Notes: generated from the sequence alone by a model not told the origin. Positions 24,501-36,677 are shown, counted from the stretch's first letter. The stretch: DNA of 64,000 nucleotides from Inia geoffrensis (GCA_036417435.1 CM070916.1:20840052-20904051), one strand, 5' to 3'. Numbers and translations are program-made.

Positions 24501-25184
24501 TAACTTCCTAACTTCTTTTCTTTCTCTTTTCACTTTCAAAACTAATGTTATGCTAATGATACAGAGTATAATAATAGTAAAGGTAAAACTGAACTCTATT
24601 CCTAATTATGTATTTCACATTCTCCTTCTTGTTTTGCGTTAACTAAAAACATTCTCAGTGGAGGCTTGTAAAAAAATCTATCATTTCATTTACATGGCAT
24701 GTGACTAAGAAAAGCATTAACTACTATTTTATCAATCATCCAAGCTCCTTTCATTTTTTTTTGCTTGTTTTTCTACCATCAGTGTTTTCCTTGCCCAAAA
24801 GAATTCTTCACACTACAATTAAGTACTACAGTAAAACTGTCACAGCATTCTTGACTGCAACCTTAGCCCAAGGCACGCTAGAGTAAAGAATATTAGCAAG
24901 GCAGCAATCCAGTATTGCTAGGAAGAAAGAGCATCCCTGGAGTTTTCACATATTGATCAAATCCAAAGCCTGAGGATCATGTGTCTATCTGGCAATTGTT
25001 TCCACAGGTACCTGGGATTCCTGAGGACACACAATCCCAGCTCAAATCCCAGCTCAAATGTTCCTATTTGTCATTCTTTTTGTGTGGGTCACGACACACA
25101 AATGATAGACTGTCTGTCCATCAGTACACAGGAGATGCACTGCCTTGCCCAGCACAAACTTACAGTATAATGGAGACCAGAAGG
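21531..25184. other. Unannotated DNA with possible eroded repeats
   Basis: No gene was recognised in 3.6 kb. The part at 22480-22640 has an L2-like flavour ('cttcgtggtctggccctgctc'). The part at 23145-23190 has 'cacctactatttgctaggtactcgg', like a reversed L2 or MIR end. Both are too short to call separately. Several 60-90 codon open frames have no motifs. Confidence 0.3.
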
Positions 25185-25231
<47 letters not shown>

Positions 25232-25249
25232 GAGAGAGAGAGAGAGAGA
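25185..25249. repeat. Composite microsatellite A-run, (AT)n, (AG)n
   Basis: An A run at about 25185-25201 passes directly into (AT) repeats to 25228 and, after a short ACAT link, into (AG) repeats at 25230-25249. It is likely polymorphic. Confidence 0.97.
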
Positions 25250-25934
25250 ATTCAACTACAAGTAATTGCTTGCCCCTTTTCTTAAAACAGTAAACAATAA
25301 AGAGATTGAGACTCTTATTCCAGGATGTCTAAGGGCTACTATTCTGATTTCTCCTGAATAACAAACAAGTATTTTAATCAACTGCTTAGTTAACCCACCA
25401 GCTACACGGATTGGTAGTGAGTCTAGGGCTGGGGAGCAAAGGCAAGGAGCAATTACCAGGAGTTAAGAAAAAATCATCAGAAGCTGAAACGTTTGCCTCA
25501 GTCATTGGACTATCCCTTAATAAGCCACCTAGACAGCACCCATATCCCTCAGCTGTGGTCCCCATTATGAATCCAGATACTAATGTCAAGTTTTCACTTT
25601 ACTCTGAGTAGAAAAACTCTTCATAGCCTGGGGTGGTGATGAAATTGATGGAGTCAATAAAATAACAAAAATCTCATAAAGGACAGATTTTTTTTTTTTC
25701 TTTTGAGGAGGCTGTGAGAAACAAAGTTTACAGAAATATACATGAGTATTGCAGCCCATCAGAGGTACTGAAATTAGCTTTAGGAGAATGTTCAGCTGGT
25801 TCAATGGCAGAATAAAAGGTTTAAGGTCATTTGAGCAAACATTTCATTCCCCCTTTTCTAATCTATGTAATGGCAATGCCTGAGATTCCAGTTGATTCAG
25901 CCCAGCCACTGTACACAAGAGAGTTAGCTTTAAT
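25250..25934. other. Unannotated DNA
   Basis: No recognised feature except a T run near 25689-25699. Confidence 0.35.
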
Positions 25935-26095
25935 GGAAGGATTCTGGTCTGAAAGAAGAAGACACATACTCGATGCTCCAAGTCTCCGTCACATAATGAC
26001 TGGCTCTAGTGCCACTAGCAACCAAAAGTGTACCATCTGGGCCTCAGTTTTCCTATCTGTAAAATGAGTAGAATGGGATTAGATTGTGATTTTCA
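25935..26095 (+). repeat. MIR SINE fragment, plus strand
   Basis: The 3' half is recognisable: 'ctgggcctcagttttcctatctgtaaaatgagtagaatggg'-like sequence, preceded by a degraded head. The open frame at 25831-26067 crosses it and is not considered coding. Confidence 0.7.
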
Positions 26096-26857
26096 AAATG
26101 GTAGCTTTTTTCTCTCTAGCATTTCAAGCATTTGTTCAAACCAGTAATGCACAGAAGCTTATGATATAAAACTCTACGGTGGAGGCAGGGGGCAGAGTAC
26201 ATGCTGGAGAAACACCTGGTAGCTTTCTCCTCCCCGTGAGATTCCTTGGGAATCTCAGAAGAATCCTACTGAAAAGGTCAGAAGAGATGATCTAATAGTG
26301 ATGTAATATCTCCATGAATCTCAGAGGTGCTAATGCAGACCATATTTAAGAATATAAGTAGTAGGTAAAAAAACTCTGGGTGATATTCATTATACATTGG
26401 TAGTTTTCCTCTGTCTCCAAGGCCAGGAAATTTTAAAAAGTCTACTTCCAGAGTAGAGAAGTTTTTAATCTTCAGACACTGAACATTTTCAACAGATGAT
26501 ATTACAGTGGAGAGAATACAGATTTTCATCCCTGAGAGGTGGAAAGAAAAGCCGAGCTCTTTGGATAAATTTTAACAGCAGGAGATGGATTGCTGTTGGT
26601 TCGATGCTCCCAGGCAGGCAACATTCTCCCTTTAATATGTCCACACTTTAATACCTGCTTTCTATGAAATAAGGAAGCCCCTTTTTTCCATAATATCACC
26701 CTACACTGTTTGTAAAGTCTCACTGACTGGGTGATTACTACCTTTCTATATATAACATGTAAGTCCTCAATAGAATTGTACTTCTATTTAATTGCTAAAT
26801 ATATTCTTTTCACCTGAAATAATGCAAATAAAATCTTGATACTTAAAAAAATATATT
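26096..26857. other. Unannotated DNA
   Basis: No feature was recognised. Two minus-strand frames of 65-83 codons have no motif. Confidence 0.35.
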
Positions 26858-26870
26858 GGGTCCTCAATTT

Positions 26871-27083
26871 TATTTATTTATTTATTTTTTTGTGGTACAC
26901 GGGCCTCTCACCGCTGTGGCCTCTCCCGTTGCGGAGCATGGGCTCCGGACGCGCAGGCTCAGCGGCCATGGCTCACGGGCCCAGCCGCTCCGCGGCATGT
27001 GGGATCCTCCCAGACCAGGGCACGAACCCGCGTCCCCTGCATCGGCAGGCGGACTCTCAACCACTGCGCCACCAGGGAAGCCC
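26871..27083 (-). mobile_element. CHR-type SINE, minus strand
   Basis: The reversed body runs from the (TATT)-like tail at 26871 to CCAGGGAAGCCC at about 27083. The target duplication GGGTCCTCAATTT is perfect at 26858-26870 and 27084-27096. Its tail is a TAAA-type repeat and not pure A. Confidence 0.97.
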
Positions 27084-27096
27084 GGGTCCTCAATTT

Positions 27097-27404
27097 AATA
27101 AAGTTGTCAGAGTTTCTCAAAACTAGGATGGTAGGGAATTTTGGCTTTGCTAATTTGGTTAGCTATCATCTATTTGAGTTAAATTCCACTAGAATACTGT
27201 TAAAGTTATCATAGTGTGAATAATGATTTTGCAAAAGAAAATGCGTTATATCTTACCTAAAAGTTGTACCCACAAAGATTATCAACTGCAATAAAACTTT
27301 ATTAAAATGAGTGCAAATGTGCATGTGCCTGTGTATGTATCGTGAAATGGACAAAAGATCTGCTCTTCTACTTATTCTGGCTGATCACAACCATCAATGC
27401 ATTC
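27097..27404. other. Unannotated DNA
   Basis: No feature was recognised. Confidence 0.35.
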
Positions 27405-27510
27405 ATTATTCACTCACTGAACTGTCGTGTGTACCTCTGAGGCTGTAGCTGTGCTAGGAGCTGGGAGTACAAAGATGAACGTAGCTTCCTGCAGAATTGA
27501 AGGCTCCCCA
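27405..27510 (-). repeat. L2 LINE 3' end fragment, minus strand
   Basis: Reversed L2 end motifs: 'attcactcactgaactgtcg', 'gctgtgctaggagctgggagtacaaagatgaac'. Confidence 0.55.
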
Positions 27511-27779
27511 GGCCTTGATTTATTCACAGATCAAACGGCAATAATATGAAGTATTACAGTATGAAATGATAGTGTGATAGTATGAAAGGTATTGAGATCA
27601 CATAAAATATCATATTTAAGCACTTTCACAATGCCTAGGCTCCGGGAAGTACTATATAAACAGTTTCTGTTATTATAATTTTCATTCCTCAGTAACAAAT
27701 AAAAGCCTACTGGGAAACAAACATGCAAACATATCATTCTGTGTCAATACAGTGGGTTCAAAGTGAGGAAGAAGTTTCT

Positions 27780-28130
27780 GTTTTTAACCCAACCTGGGAA
27801 GGGGCAGCAAAGTCTTCAAAGAGTAAGTGATATTCAATAAAATCTTGCTTTGGTAATAATTACTCTCCAGGAGGAGAAATCAGAGAAGAAATCAAAAAAA
27901 GTGCGGGGCTGCAGGGTAGGTACCCCTAAAGCTGGGGAGTAGAGAGGGGGTTGTGACTGGAGCAAAAGCTGTTCATATTTGTGACTTTGGGTCAAGTTTT
28001 TGTAAAGGTGGGGTTAGGGAAGAGATGAGACACATAACTGCCATATTGCATGAAGGGCCTCAGATGCCTTATTGAGAAATTTTGAATTTATTCTATAGGG
28101 AATGGAGAGAGGTTTCCAGTTTTTAAGTTA
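27780..28130. repeat. Possible L2/MER-like old repeat
   Basis: 'gaagggcctcagatgccttattgagaaattttgaatttattctatagggaatgg' resembles a common L2-associated stretch. Only that part is persuasive; orientation and edges are uncertain. Confidence 0.3.
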
Positions 28131-28793
28131 GGACTTGGTGGGATCAGTCACAAGAAAGAAGAGAAAAGCAACAGTGGTTTCACAACACACACTCTTCTGG
28201 GAGTACTGGGGCCTGCAAGCCTTCTGCTCTTCCAGTTCACCTCTGACCGCAGGATTGAGTCTCAGCTTTCACACATCTCAGTGGCTCTGGGATTTGATCA
28301 CTGGCTGTGTCCCTAGATTGATGATTTAGTGAAACCCGTTTAGCCTGCAATCCTCTCCTTATCTCATCATCTGCAGCCCTGATGCCAGCTCCTAGCTCCC
28401 AGCGGTCTGCCTCAGGCTGTTGTGATTCATGTACACTTTACTCAGACATTTAAATATATTCCTTCCATTATTTTCTTAGAATTGCTAAGGAATATCTGCA
28501 TTGATTTCATTTGGGGCATTTACAGAATTGCTTATTCAATCAGGTCCATGGGGTTGAGAATAGGTTTATCAGATTCTTTGTAAGGTGTAAGCGGCCAGTA
28601 CCCAGACAAGCCACAGTGAAAGCTGGGGCGAAGGGAAAATAAGTAATAATGATCGGGTTGCTATTTATAATATTTATAATTTATCATCATATAAATGATT
28701 GCTGTAATTTTGACTTTTTAAAATATTGCATTAAAATATTTTTTCTGTTGATTACTCCTTAAGTTTGGCACCCAAGCTGAGTACCTCACTTAC

Positions 28794-29018
28794 CCTACCC
28801 TCGTCCTGGCCCTGAAAGTAGCGGATATATTCCAACACCTCATGCTGGGATCGGGTGGGCTGTGTGTTGGGCAACGGATGCACAAAATTCAGAATGCACC
28901 GTGCCAAGCAGCGTTCCAAGCAGCCACGGAAAAAGGACAGTGTTTCTCCAGAGAAGGGCCCAATGTTTCCAATCACTTCACAGTTCTGTGCTTGGAGTCC
29001 TGTTTCCCTGTCACCTCC
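28794..29018 (-). CDS. Candidate coding exon or pseudogene fragment, protein unknown
   Basis: On the minus strand this 225-bp segment is open and unusually coding-like: about 55% GC, with GTG, CTG, CAG and GGC codons favoured. It is followed immediately by a near-consensus donor, AGG then GTAAGT (the GT at 28792-28793). A possible acceptor is the CAAG before GGAGGTGAC at about 29019-29022, preceded by only a mediocre pyrimidine tract. With those sites the exon is 75 codons, phase 0 at both ends. The peptide contains SFFRGCLERCLARCILNF and PTRSQHEVLEYIRYFQGQ, which I cannot assign to a family. The open frame continues on both sides (29054 to 28752). It may be a real exon, an exon relic, or a piece of a processed pseudogene whose GTAAGT is chance. 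Confidence 0.3.
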
Positions 29019-30619
29019 CTTGAAACACACGCCACAGAAGTCAAGCCTTCTTAATTCGGAGTTTCAAAAGCAAAGCTAACCTGGAATAAAATAATTCAAT
29101 GAAAGTGTTTGACTAATAAGACTAAAAACCTCTATCCCAGACATTATTTTCCTTTACTTATAGACAAAAGAACAAATTCCACCTCAGTATTACATGTACT
29201 TTAAACAATAATAATCATAATAACGTCTTTATCATTTTTACTATTAGAACTAAATTTTACAAGATGTTTAGAATTGGGTGGAAATTTAAGAGCTCGTTCG
29301 AGACAATTCCCTCAGGCTGCACTATGGAGTAGTTATGGTGGTAGGTCCCCCAGATCCGCCCTCAGGATGGAGGAACAGATGGTAAGGATGGTTCCTTAGC
29401 TGTCAGTCTACGGCCAACTATTCACCGCTGCGTCTCTCTCCAGGACCTGACCTTAGCTGAAGGGAGCTGCTCTGTTCAAGCTTAATGCCCTAACTCTGGA
29501 GCAACGTGCATCCCTTAACAATGACGTGGCCCCCTGGCCTCAATCTGAGACACCTCCGAAGGGACATTTCAACTCCAGGCAGCCTCAGAGCTGAGACCAG
29601 CGGAGGCCCCGTATCAACTTTAGAAAGTTCAACGTTTCCTTTGTCCATTGCTGTTCCCCAACACATTTTGCTCTCAGGACAGACTTCCTGCAAGCCCTAT
29701 GCGTCTCAGGGAACCCAGCATGAAACACACTGAAATCCTTAGAACGTACAGGGAAGAAAGAAGAGTCACAGTTGTGAGAAAAGAAAAGGCAGACACGATA
29801 TCGCATCTGGTGAAGGGGATGATTTCTACCAGTTGTCAAAGTTCTACTTTGTCTAAAGTGTCCGTGTGGTCATGGGTCATCCATCCCTTTAACATGAGCA
29901 GGTGCTTTGCTTGTCAGCTACATAAACTGTCCCAAGTTTGTCATTACCCATCTCTATTAATGAGATATTACACACTGAAGCACTTTCCATCAATTTAGCG
30001 GAAAGGGCACACCAGTGGTTCTCATTACTTTATAAGGTCAAAAGAGAAAACGGCCACACCTCTATCAGTCAAGGATATATCAGAAGTCTGTTGATGCCAA
30101 TGTGGTGGAGGTGATGGAATCGTCTAGGCAGAGAAAAGTATGCTCAAGAAGAAATCATTGCCAGAGACACAATCAATTCCAATCACAATAACTTATTAAA
30201 AAAATAAGTTACACAACTACCAGTTTAAAAAAAAAAAACATTTCTATAAATTTGGAAACAACTGAAAGCATTAATTACTTAAAATTCAAGCTATTCCTTC
30301 ATGGAATAACAAAAACATTTTCACTTTATGCAATTTCTGGAGGCAAATAGAACGGAATATTTTTTGAAATTTAGTGTTTCTGAGTCATCCTTCCAATCTT
30401 AAGCAATAAGAAATTTATTACTCAATATTCAGGGATGTTTCATTTTTTTTAATAAACATGGGACCCTCAGATATTTTTAGCCCTCTTCCAAGTTTCTCTC
30501 CTGCTTAGGTAACATTTTCTCCAATATATTCATAATAATGTGGTTAGATACACCTGGCCCTATAAGAAAGGATTCAGTCCTGTTGAATGGTTATTATTAA
30601 TCTTTCCATGTCCCAGAAA
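29019..30619. other. Unannotated DNA, with a GC-richer block near 29290-29760
   Basis: The first and last parts are AT-rich and featureless. The block 29290-29760 is richer in G+C and open for 60-75 codons on both strands, with no recognisable protein or repeat family. Confidence 0.3.
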
Positions 30620-30830
30620 CCTACAAAGCATGCATTACCTCAGTGGATCCTTACCAGACTGTTTGAGGCAGATACTACTACTGGCTGTTTAACAGGTGAA
30701 AAATCTGAGACTCTTAAAGAGGTTATATAATTTGCCACTCCACTCAGGTAAGAAAATGAGGAGCTGGGTTGATCTGACCACCATGTCTTGAGCTTTTAAC
30801 CAGTGCCCAGCACTGACTCCCAACAGTAAG
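30620..30830 (-). repeat. MIR SINE, minus strand
   Basis: Reversed MIR order: 'tgcattacctcagtggatccttac', 'gaggcagatactactactg', 'aggtgaaaaatctgagactc', 'ggagctgggttgatctgacc', 'gagcttttaaccagtgc'. Confidence 0.7.
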
Positions 30831-31205
30831 ATAAAACACATCCCAGGCAAACAGCATTGCCTTTTTAGCACAAATTTCTATGGAAAACAGTGTTTAATTA
30901 AATCTCTACTCTGTGCTTTTTAAGGCTTTTGTTTAATTTGTGTGATCATATTCTCTCTCATGTTAACTAGGTCCTTCAAGTTAAGGGCAGGCAGTTTTTT
31001 ACTAAGAATGCCTTTGAGTAGTCTTTTTTTTTTTTTTTTTAATTTTGTCTACATTTTGGACAGGGATATTATTCGACCATAAAACATGTTTTAAATATCA
31101 GTTAATTACTGCCTTAAGTATGAATATTCTGCCAGCTATATCTTCTGTTTTTTGTTCTGACTAAATGCTGGTATCCATTCACACATCCTCAAAATTTCTT
31201 ATATT
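30831..31205. other. Unannotated DNA with a 17-base T run
   Basis: The T run is at 31024-31040. No other feature was recognised. Confidence 0.35.
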
Positions 31206-31218
31206 AAAATTAAGTTCA

Positions 31219-31434
31219 GGGCTTCCCTGGTGGCACAGTGGTTGAGAGTCCACGTGCTGATACAGGGGACACGGGCTCGTGCCCCGGTTTGGGAGGATCC
31301 CATATGCCGCGGAGTGCCTGGGTCCGTGAGCCATGGCCGCTGAGCCTGCGCTTCCGGAGCCTGTGCTCCGCAATGGGAGAGGCCACACCAGTGAGAGGCC
31401 CGCGTACCGCAAAAAAAAAAAAAAAAAAAAAAAA
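31219..31434 (+). mobile_element. CHR-type SINE, plus strand, long pure A tail
   Basis: A full-length body ending GTACCGC is followed by an uninterrupted run of 28 A from 31411. The perfect target duplication AAAATTAAGTTCA lies at 31206-31218 and 31435-31447, its first A residues shared with the tail. An intact long tail argues for a relatively young insertion, though the body carries some substitutions. Confidence 0.97.
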
Positions 31435-31447
31435 AAAATTAAGTTCA

Positions 31448-32919
31448 AACAATATTATTAACAGAAAAAAGACTGAAAGGAAACACACCCTATGTTACCC
31501 TAATAGGCTGGAGTGATTTTTTATTTTAATAAGTATTTTCTCATGTTATCTCTTAAAATTAAAACAATAAGATCCACAATGTTAAACATATGCCATATCC
31601 CTGCAGTGGCAAAGAAACGATCCAGAAAGTAATTATGTGGCTGTTTAATCTATGTTTGATTTAGAAAAGTAGGCAACTTAATTTTAAAGGCAAACTATAC
31701 ATTACGAGCTTAAAGACAGAAAATCTCACTCATGAACACAGCATGTCATTATGATCATTTCTCTAAATGAAAAATCTCAAGTAATGAATTTTGTGGTTGA
31801 TTTCATATTTTCAGGGTGTTGCTTAGAATTTTTTTTCCCACTTGAAGGAAAAAATCTTGGTCTTTTTGAGGCAGAATGAATCTGGGGAAGAAGAGTCAAT
31901 CTGATTCAACAAATGTACTGCTTCCTCTAGGCAAAGCAGTGACAGGGAACAAGAAGAGTACAAAGGTCTCCCCTGTTCGTGAAGGGCGACCAGGTGACTA
32001 TTTCAGCAGAGATTTTCATTTCTGATTACATTTAACTTTATTAATAACAAAGAAGCCCAAAAAGTTCTATTAAAATGTAATGTTGAAAATTGCAACTATA
32101 TAATGCAATTGCACCCAGGTCAGTGGAAAAATATTCCATTAGTTGGGCTGAGGAAATCAACTATCCATTGTGTATACGAAGCAGATAGCACAGACCCCAC
32201 TTAACATCCACTTTCATAACAGTTCTGGATCAGGTCTTCAAGTCAATAAAAAATAAGTTTGCTTTCCAATAATTTTCACATTCTGGTTGGAACAACTTAC
32301 ATGTTCAAATAATAGCCCAAACAGCCATTTTAGTAATTCTTCTTTCAAGTTTTCCACCTGCTCCCATTAAAGAGAATGTTAACTGGAGCAAACTAGACAC
32401 TGGGGTAATTTCAAATGTATCTGTGCATTAGGGATTTTCAAAGAGTAAAGTAAATGTTGTATTATACACCACTTAAAGCAATACTACTTTAAACAGTGGG
32501 AGAAATATTCCCCATGTATATGGCTCATTTTGTTCGTTTAAGAACAAGGAAGTTTCTGTTTCCCTCTAAGCTATCGTCATTTTGGAATTTATAAAGTAGT
32601 GAGAAGAAAATCAAATTCCTGACAATTATCATGAACAACAGTTTCTTAAAACAACTAAATAAGAAGGAAGCTAACACCCCCATTTTAATAAACTAATGGA
32701 AAGAGACAACAAGGATGTTCACGAATCAATTACTTTATACAATGAATGACACATGAGGAGTATAGGGCTCCCAACCCGGTGGATACATCCTGTACTTGTC
32801 CCCAGAAGACATAAATAGTTGACACAGCACCATAAACTCTTCCCCAGTCTTTACCTCATTCTCTCTCTCCATGCCCACTTGCCCAAAAAGTCTCATAAGA
32901 AATGACTTCTTATTCTATA
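31448..32919. other. Unannotated AT-rich DNA
   Basis: No gene, RNA or repeat was recognised over 1.5 kb, and no open frame of note. Confidence 0.35.
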
Positions 32920-33335
32920 TGATGAGGCCCCAGCTGACTTCTTTGGGGCTGTAATCGCCTCTCATTTGGTCCCTCCAGCCACAACTGTGTTCTTTTTTTG
33001 CCAACCTTGCTCCCCGTTAGTGCCTTTGCACTTGCTCTTTCCTGTACTTGGAACTTCTTTCATGAGGCTCTTTCATGCCTGGCTACTTCTAGTCATTCAG
33101 GTTCCACCATGGCCATGACACTCTATTTAAATGGACACACCTCCTTCACTGCACTACCTTGTTTTATTGTCTTCACAGGGCTTAACACTACCTGCACCTC
33201 CAATAGAGGCAAAAGTTTGTCAGTGTAGAGTCCTTACCTCTCTTAATAACCCTGGGGCCCCCAGGACAAACTGCTGTGCCCTAGCTTGCAGTAGGAGTTC
33301 ATTGGATTTTTTGTGAATAGACAAATAAATAAATA
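32920..33335 (+). repeat. L2 LINE 3' end, plus strand
   Basis: Clear L2 order: 'gtgcctttgcacttgctctttcctgtacttggaac', 'ctggctacttctagtcattcagg', 'accttgttttattgtcttcacagg', then a degraded end before AAATAAATAAAT. Confidence 0.8.
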
Positions 33336-33429
33336 ACTGAACCAGAATATTTTGCTCAAATGACTGTAAAAACCCTCGCCCTCTCTTCTCCCCGTATTCC
33401 GTTCTCCACAGATGCTCTTTCTACATTGA

Positions 33430-33775
33430 ATATCAGATGTCACTTTCCTGCTTCATACATTCCAGTGGGTTCCCTTTGTAATTAAAAATCTAAATTCCTT
33501 ACCATAGTCTTCAAGGTCCCGCAAAATCTGACTCCTGTTTCAACCTCATGTCATTCCCACCCTTCTTCCTTCTTTCCTGTCCTTCATCCCCATACTAAGC
33601 TCAGTCCCTCTGAAGGCTTTCATATTTTCGATTTCTTCTGCTTCAAAAGCCATTCTCCCGGTCTTGGCATGGATGCCTGCTTCCGTGGTGGTCCCATTAG
33701 GGCTCAATTCAAATAGCACTTCCTCCAAAAGCCTTCCTTGCCCACCTCAGCTAAACTGGAATCAGATGAACAGCT
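33430..33775 (+). repeat. L2 LINE fragment, plus strand
   Basis: L2 motifs include 'tcactttcctgcttcatacattccagtggg', 'cttaccatagtcttcaaggtccc', and 'cacttcctccaaaagccttccttgcccacctc'. It sits head to tail after another L2 end and was probably a separate insertion. Confidence 0.8.
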
Positions 33776-33821
33776 AGGACATGGTTTTTATTTGAATACC
33801 TATATTTATAAAAGAGCAGGA

Positions 33822-34053
33822 CAGGGCTTCCCTGGTGGCGCAGTGGTTGAGGGTCCGCCTGCCGATGCAGGGGAGACGGGCTCGTGCCCCGGTCCGGGAA
33901 GATCCCACATGCCGCGGAGCGGCTGGGCCCATGGGCCGTGGCTGCTGAGGCTGCGCGTCCGGAGCCTGTTGCTCCGCAACGGGAAAGGCCACAACGGTGA
34001 GAGGCCCGCGTACCACAGGAAAAAAAAAGAAAAAAAAAAAAAAAAGTATAAAA
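33822..34053 (+). mobile_element. CHR-type SINE, plus strand, interrupted A tail
   Basis: The body starts at about 33823 with CAGGGCTTCCCTGG and ends with GTACCAC. The tail is A-rich with G and GTAT interruptions. The target duplication AAAAGAGCAGGA is at 33810-33821 and 34054-34065. An extra T sits in the GAGCCTGTTGCTCCGC stretch. Confidence 0.96.
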
Positions 34054-34065
34054 AAAAGAGCAGGA

Positions 34066-35403
34066 TGAATAACTTTGACTAGGATGGATACGAATAACTC
34101 CTATTCATTTTTTAGGATGGTTAAAACTCAGCTTAAATTTGACAACATTGTTGGGGCTGTTTACACATTAATCTTTCTAGAACCTTATTTTCCAGTTCTA
34201 TAATTATAAATGTTTTCTTGGAGTAAATGTAGGATTCTTTGGAATACTACATTTGGAGTAAATCTGGAGTAAATGTAGTATTCTTCCATTGCATGTGTGT
34301 TGGGGGAGTATTACTGGGCTTTATTATTCAATGAGTCTGATTTACTTTTATTCTCCTATTTGCCTTTAATTAAGCAATTAACCTTTCCTTCTTATAACCT
34401 GTCTACAATTCTCTTTCCCTCCCAACATCATACACAAAGGAGGGCAGAAGTGCTTCATAGTTTCAGTTTTGCTTGTATTTATTTCCATTTACTGTAATTT
34501 CAAAGGTTTAACATAAAACTCAGTGTTATCTGTAAACAGAGCTCTTAGTATTCTTAACAAGTAAGGCACATAAACACAATGAAAGGAATATCTTCATCAA
34601 AGCAGGATGGCTGTCACGAAGGAACAATTCCCTACCAAGAGGCAGGTAGCCTCACAGAACTGTTGCTAATGGAAAGTTTCACTGCATCAAAGGCTTGGAT
34701 GCAATCCTTACAGAGAGAGTGTCACACTACCTATCAGTAGAAAGGCAAGTGTAAAAATGCATGTATTCATTAGTTTTCATACAAATTCACACTTCAATAA
34801 ATATTTCAAGCACTGAGCTCCACAATGGCCAAGTGCATAAGGGACTAGGTTTCCAAACGGCAGCCAAAATAAAGGGGCACAGATGCATACAACCTTTTCA
34901 TGTTATTTGTCATTAGCATACTTTCTAACTGCAGTAAATGTTCTTGATATAAGAAAATGCTAATAATTTTCAAGTGCCTTTATCTATGAAACTGAGCCAT
35001 AAAAAGCTCAAAAACCTGCACTCAAAGTCATTAGAACTGAATTCATCCTTTTTAATTTGGTGACCTAGCTCCCAAATAATTACAGAGAACATATATGAAC
35101 ATTCTTCTAACCTCATTTTTACTCAGATTTTGACCTTTACGTAAAAAGCAGGGTCAAATATTTCTCCACAGACTTCTAGAAGTGCTATCCTATGATCAGA
35201 TTTACTAAAACGTATATAGCCTTTTGTCTTTTAATTTCTAAATAGTTTTGCTCTACTGTGCTGCTAATTAAAAAGAAAAAAAAAAACCCAGGAATTTGGA
35301 CATCCTCTGATAATCCAGCATATTTTGAATAGTTTTATTTCTAAGTACAATAGAATTGTTTTGCAAATAAAATATCTAGTTTTATAATGTATAAAAGCTA
35401 ATC
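34066..35403. other. Unannotated AT-rich DNA
   Basis: The only internal structure is an imperfect local repetition of GGAGTAAATGTAG/GGAGTAAATCTGG at about 34219-34280. Nothing else was recognised. Confidence 0.35.
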
Positions 35404-35420
35404 AAAAGTCTATAAATCAG

Positions 35421-35626
35421 GGGCTTCCCTGGTGACGCAGTGGTTGATAGTCCGCCTGCCAATGCAGGGGACACGGGTTCGTGCCCCAGTCTGGGAAGAC
35501 CCCACATGCCGCGGAGCGGCTGTGCCCGTGAGCCATGGCCACTGACCCTGTGCATCCGGAGCCTGTGCTCCGCAACGGGAGAGGCCACAACAGTGAGAGG
35601 CCCGTGTACCGCAAAAAAAAAAAAAA
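35421..35626 (+). mobile_element. CHR-type SINE, plus strand
   Basis: A full-length copy flanked by a perfect 17-bp target duplication AAAAGTCTATAAATCAG at 35404-35420 and 35627-35643, with an 18-base A tail that overlaps the second duplication. The minus-strand and plus-strand frames across it are SINE artefacts. Confidence 0.98.
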
Positions 35627-35643
35627 AAAAGTCTATAAATCAG

Positions 35644-36677
35644 CAGGTAAAAGTGAATAGTTGAATAAGAAACAAATCAGACAAATTGGTCTCTTCCAAG
35701 AGGCTTCCGAAAGGGAAGATGGGAATTTTTTTGCCAAAAAGCCAGAATATAAGAGAATAGAGGATATATCCTCTATTTAATACACACACACACACACACA
35801 TACACACACACACACACACAGATGCTTAATTTAAATCCATCTCAGTTCCAATCTGTTCTTGCAAGCATTATTTCTTAACTTGTTATATATTTAATGGCAT
35901 GACCATGAAAAAGAAATTTATAATAATGGCCCAGTCACAGCTTGGCCATGCTTTCTCTCTTCAATTGTGTTTAAATTTTCAATTATTCTTTACAATTTTT
36001 CAAGGAATACTGAGATTTTACCCCAATCTGCCTCCCACCCTATTTAACTTATTTCATGAAGGAAATAATTGCACTGGAAAACTCAGACTAGAACAGTAAT
36101 TCCCTGAACCAATATATTCTACCACAAGGGCACTGATCCTCGGCATGATAGTTTCTGGGTATGAGAGCTCAAGAAAGAATTGAAACTAGTGATGGGAAAC
36201 TGATACAGTATCACATTGTGCTCCAGAGACCAGCTATAGCATTTAGTTAGAGAAAAAAAGGCACCAGAAATAAATGAGGAGGAGACTTCCATGGATATTC
36301 ATTAAAATCCCTTCTTTATGAGTAACTTGACATTACCCCAAGGCTACGCTGCTAAAAAAAAAACAACAAACTGTGAAATCAATTGAAAGTGAAGCAAGCC
36401 CTGTGAACACCATACATATTAGGTAAAATAAACATGTTCTCATGCCATTGTTTTTCACTTTTCATTGTAAAATTCAAACCGGCGTTTACACAGCAAATTC
36501 TGAAACATATGTTCTTAAAATAAGAGAGACACAACAAAAACAGAGCAATGGAACTTGGGAGCTTCACATTATTGCTTCTCATGAGGTTTAGAATCCCACT
36601 GGCTTTATTTTTCTAACAAAGGTGAAGGCACATATTTCCAGGTCAAGTGATTCAATGATCAAGGAAGAGAAAAAAAA
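35644..36677. other. Unannotated DNA including a (CA)n microsatellite
   Basis: A CA/TG-type microsatellite occupies about 35781-35820, interrupted once by TACA. No gene or old repeat was recognised in the rest. Confidence 0.5.

Noticed and set aside
35781..35820. Regularly spaced short repeats that could suggest a CRISPR-like array
   Set aside because: It is a plain (CA)n microsatellite in vertebrate DNA with no repeat-spacer structure.
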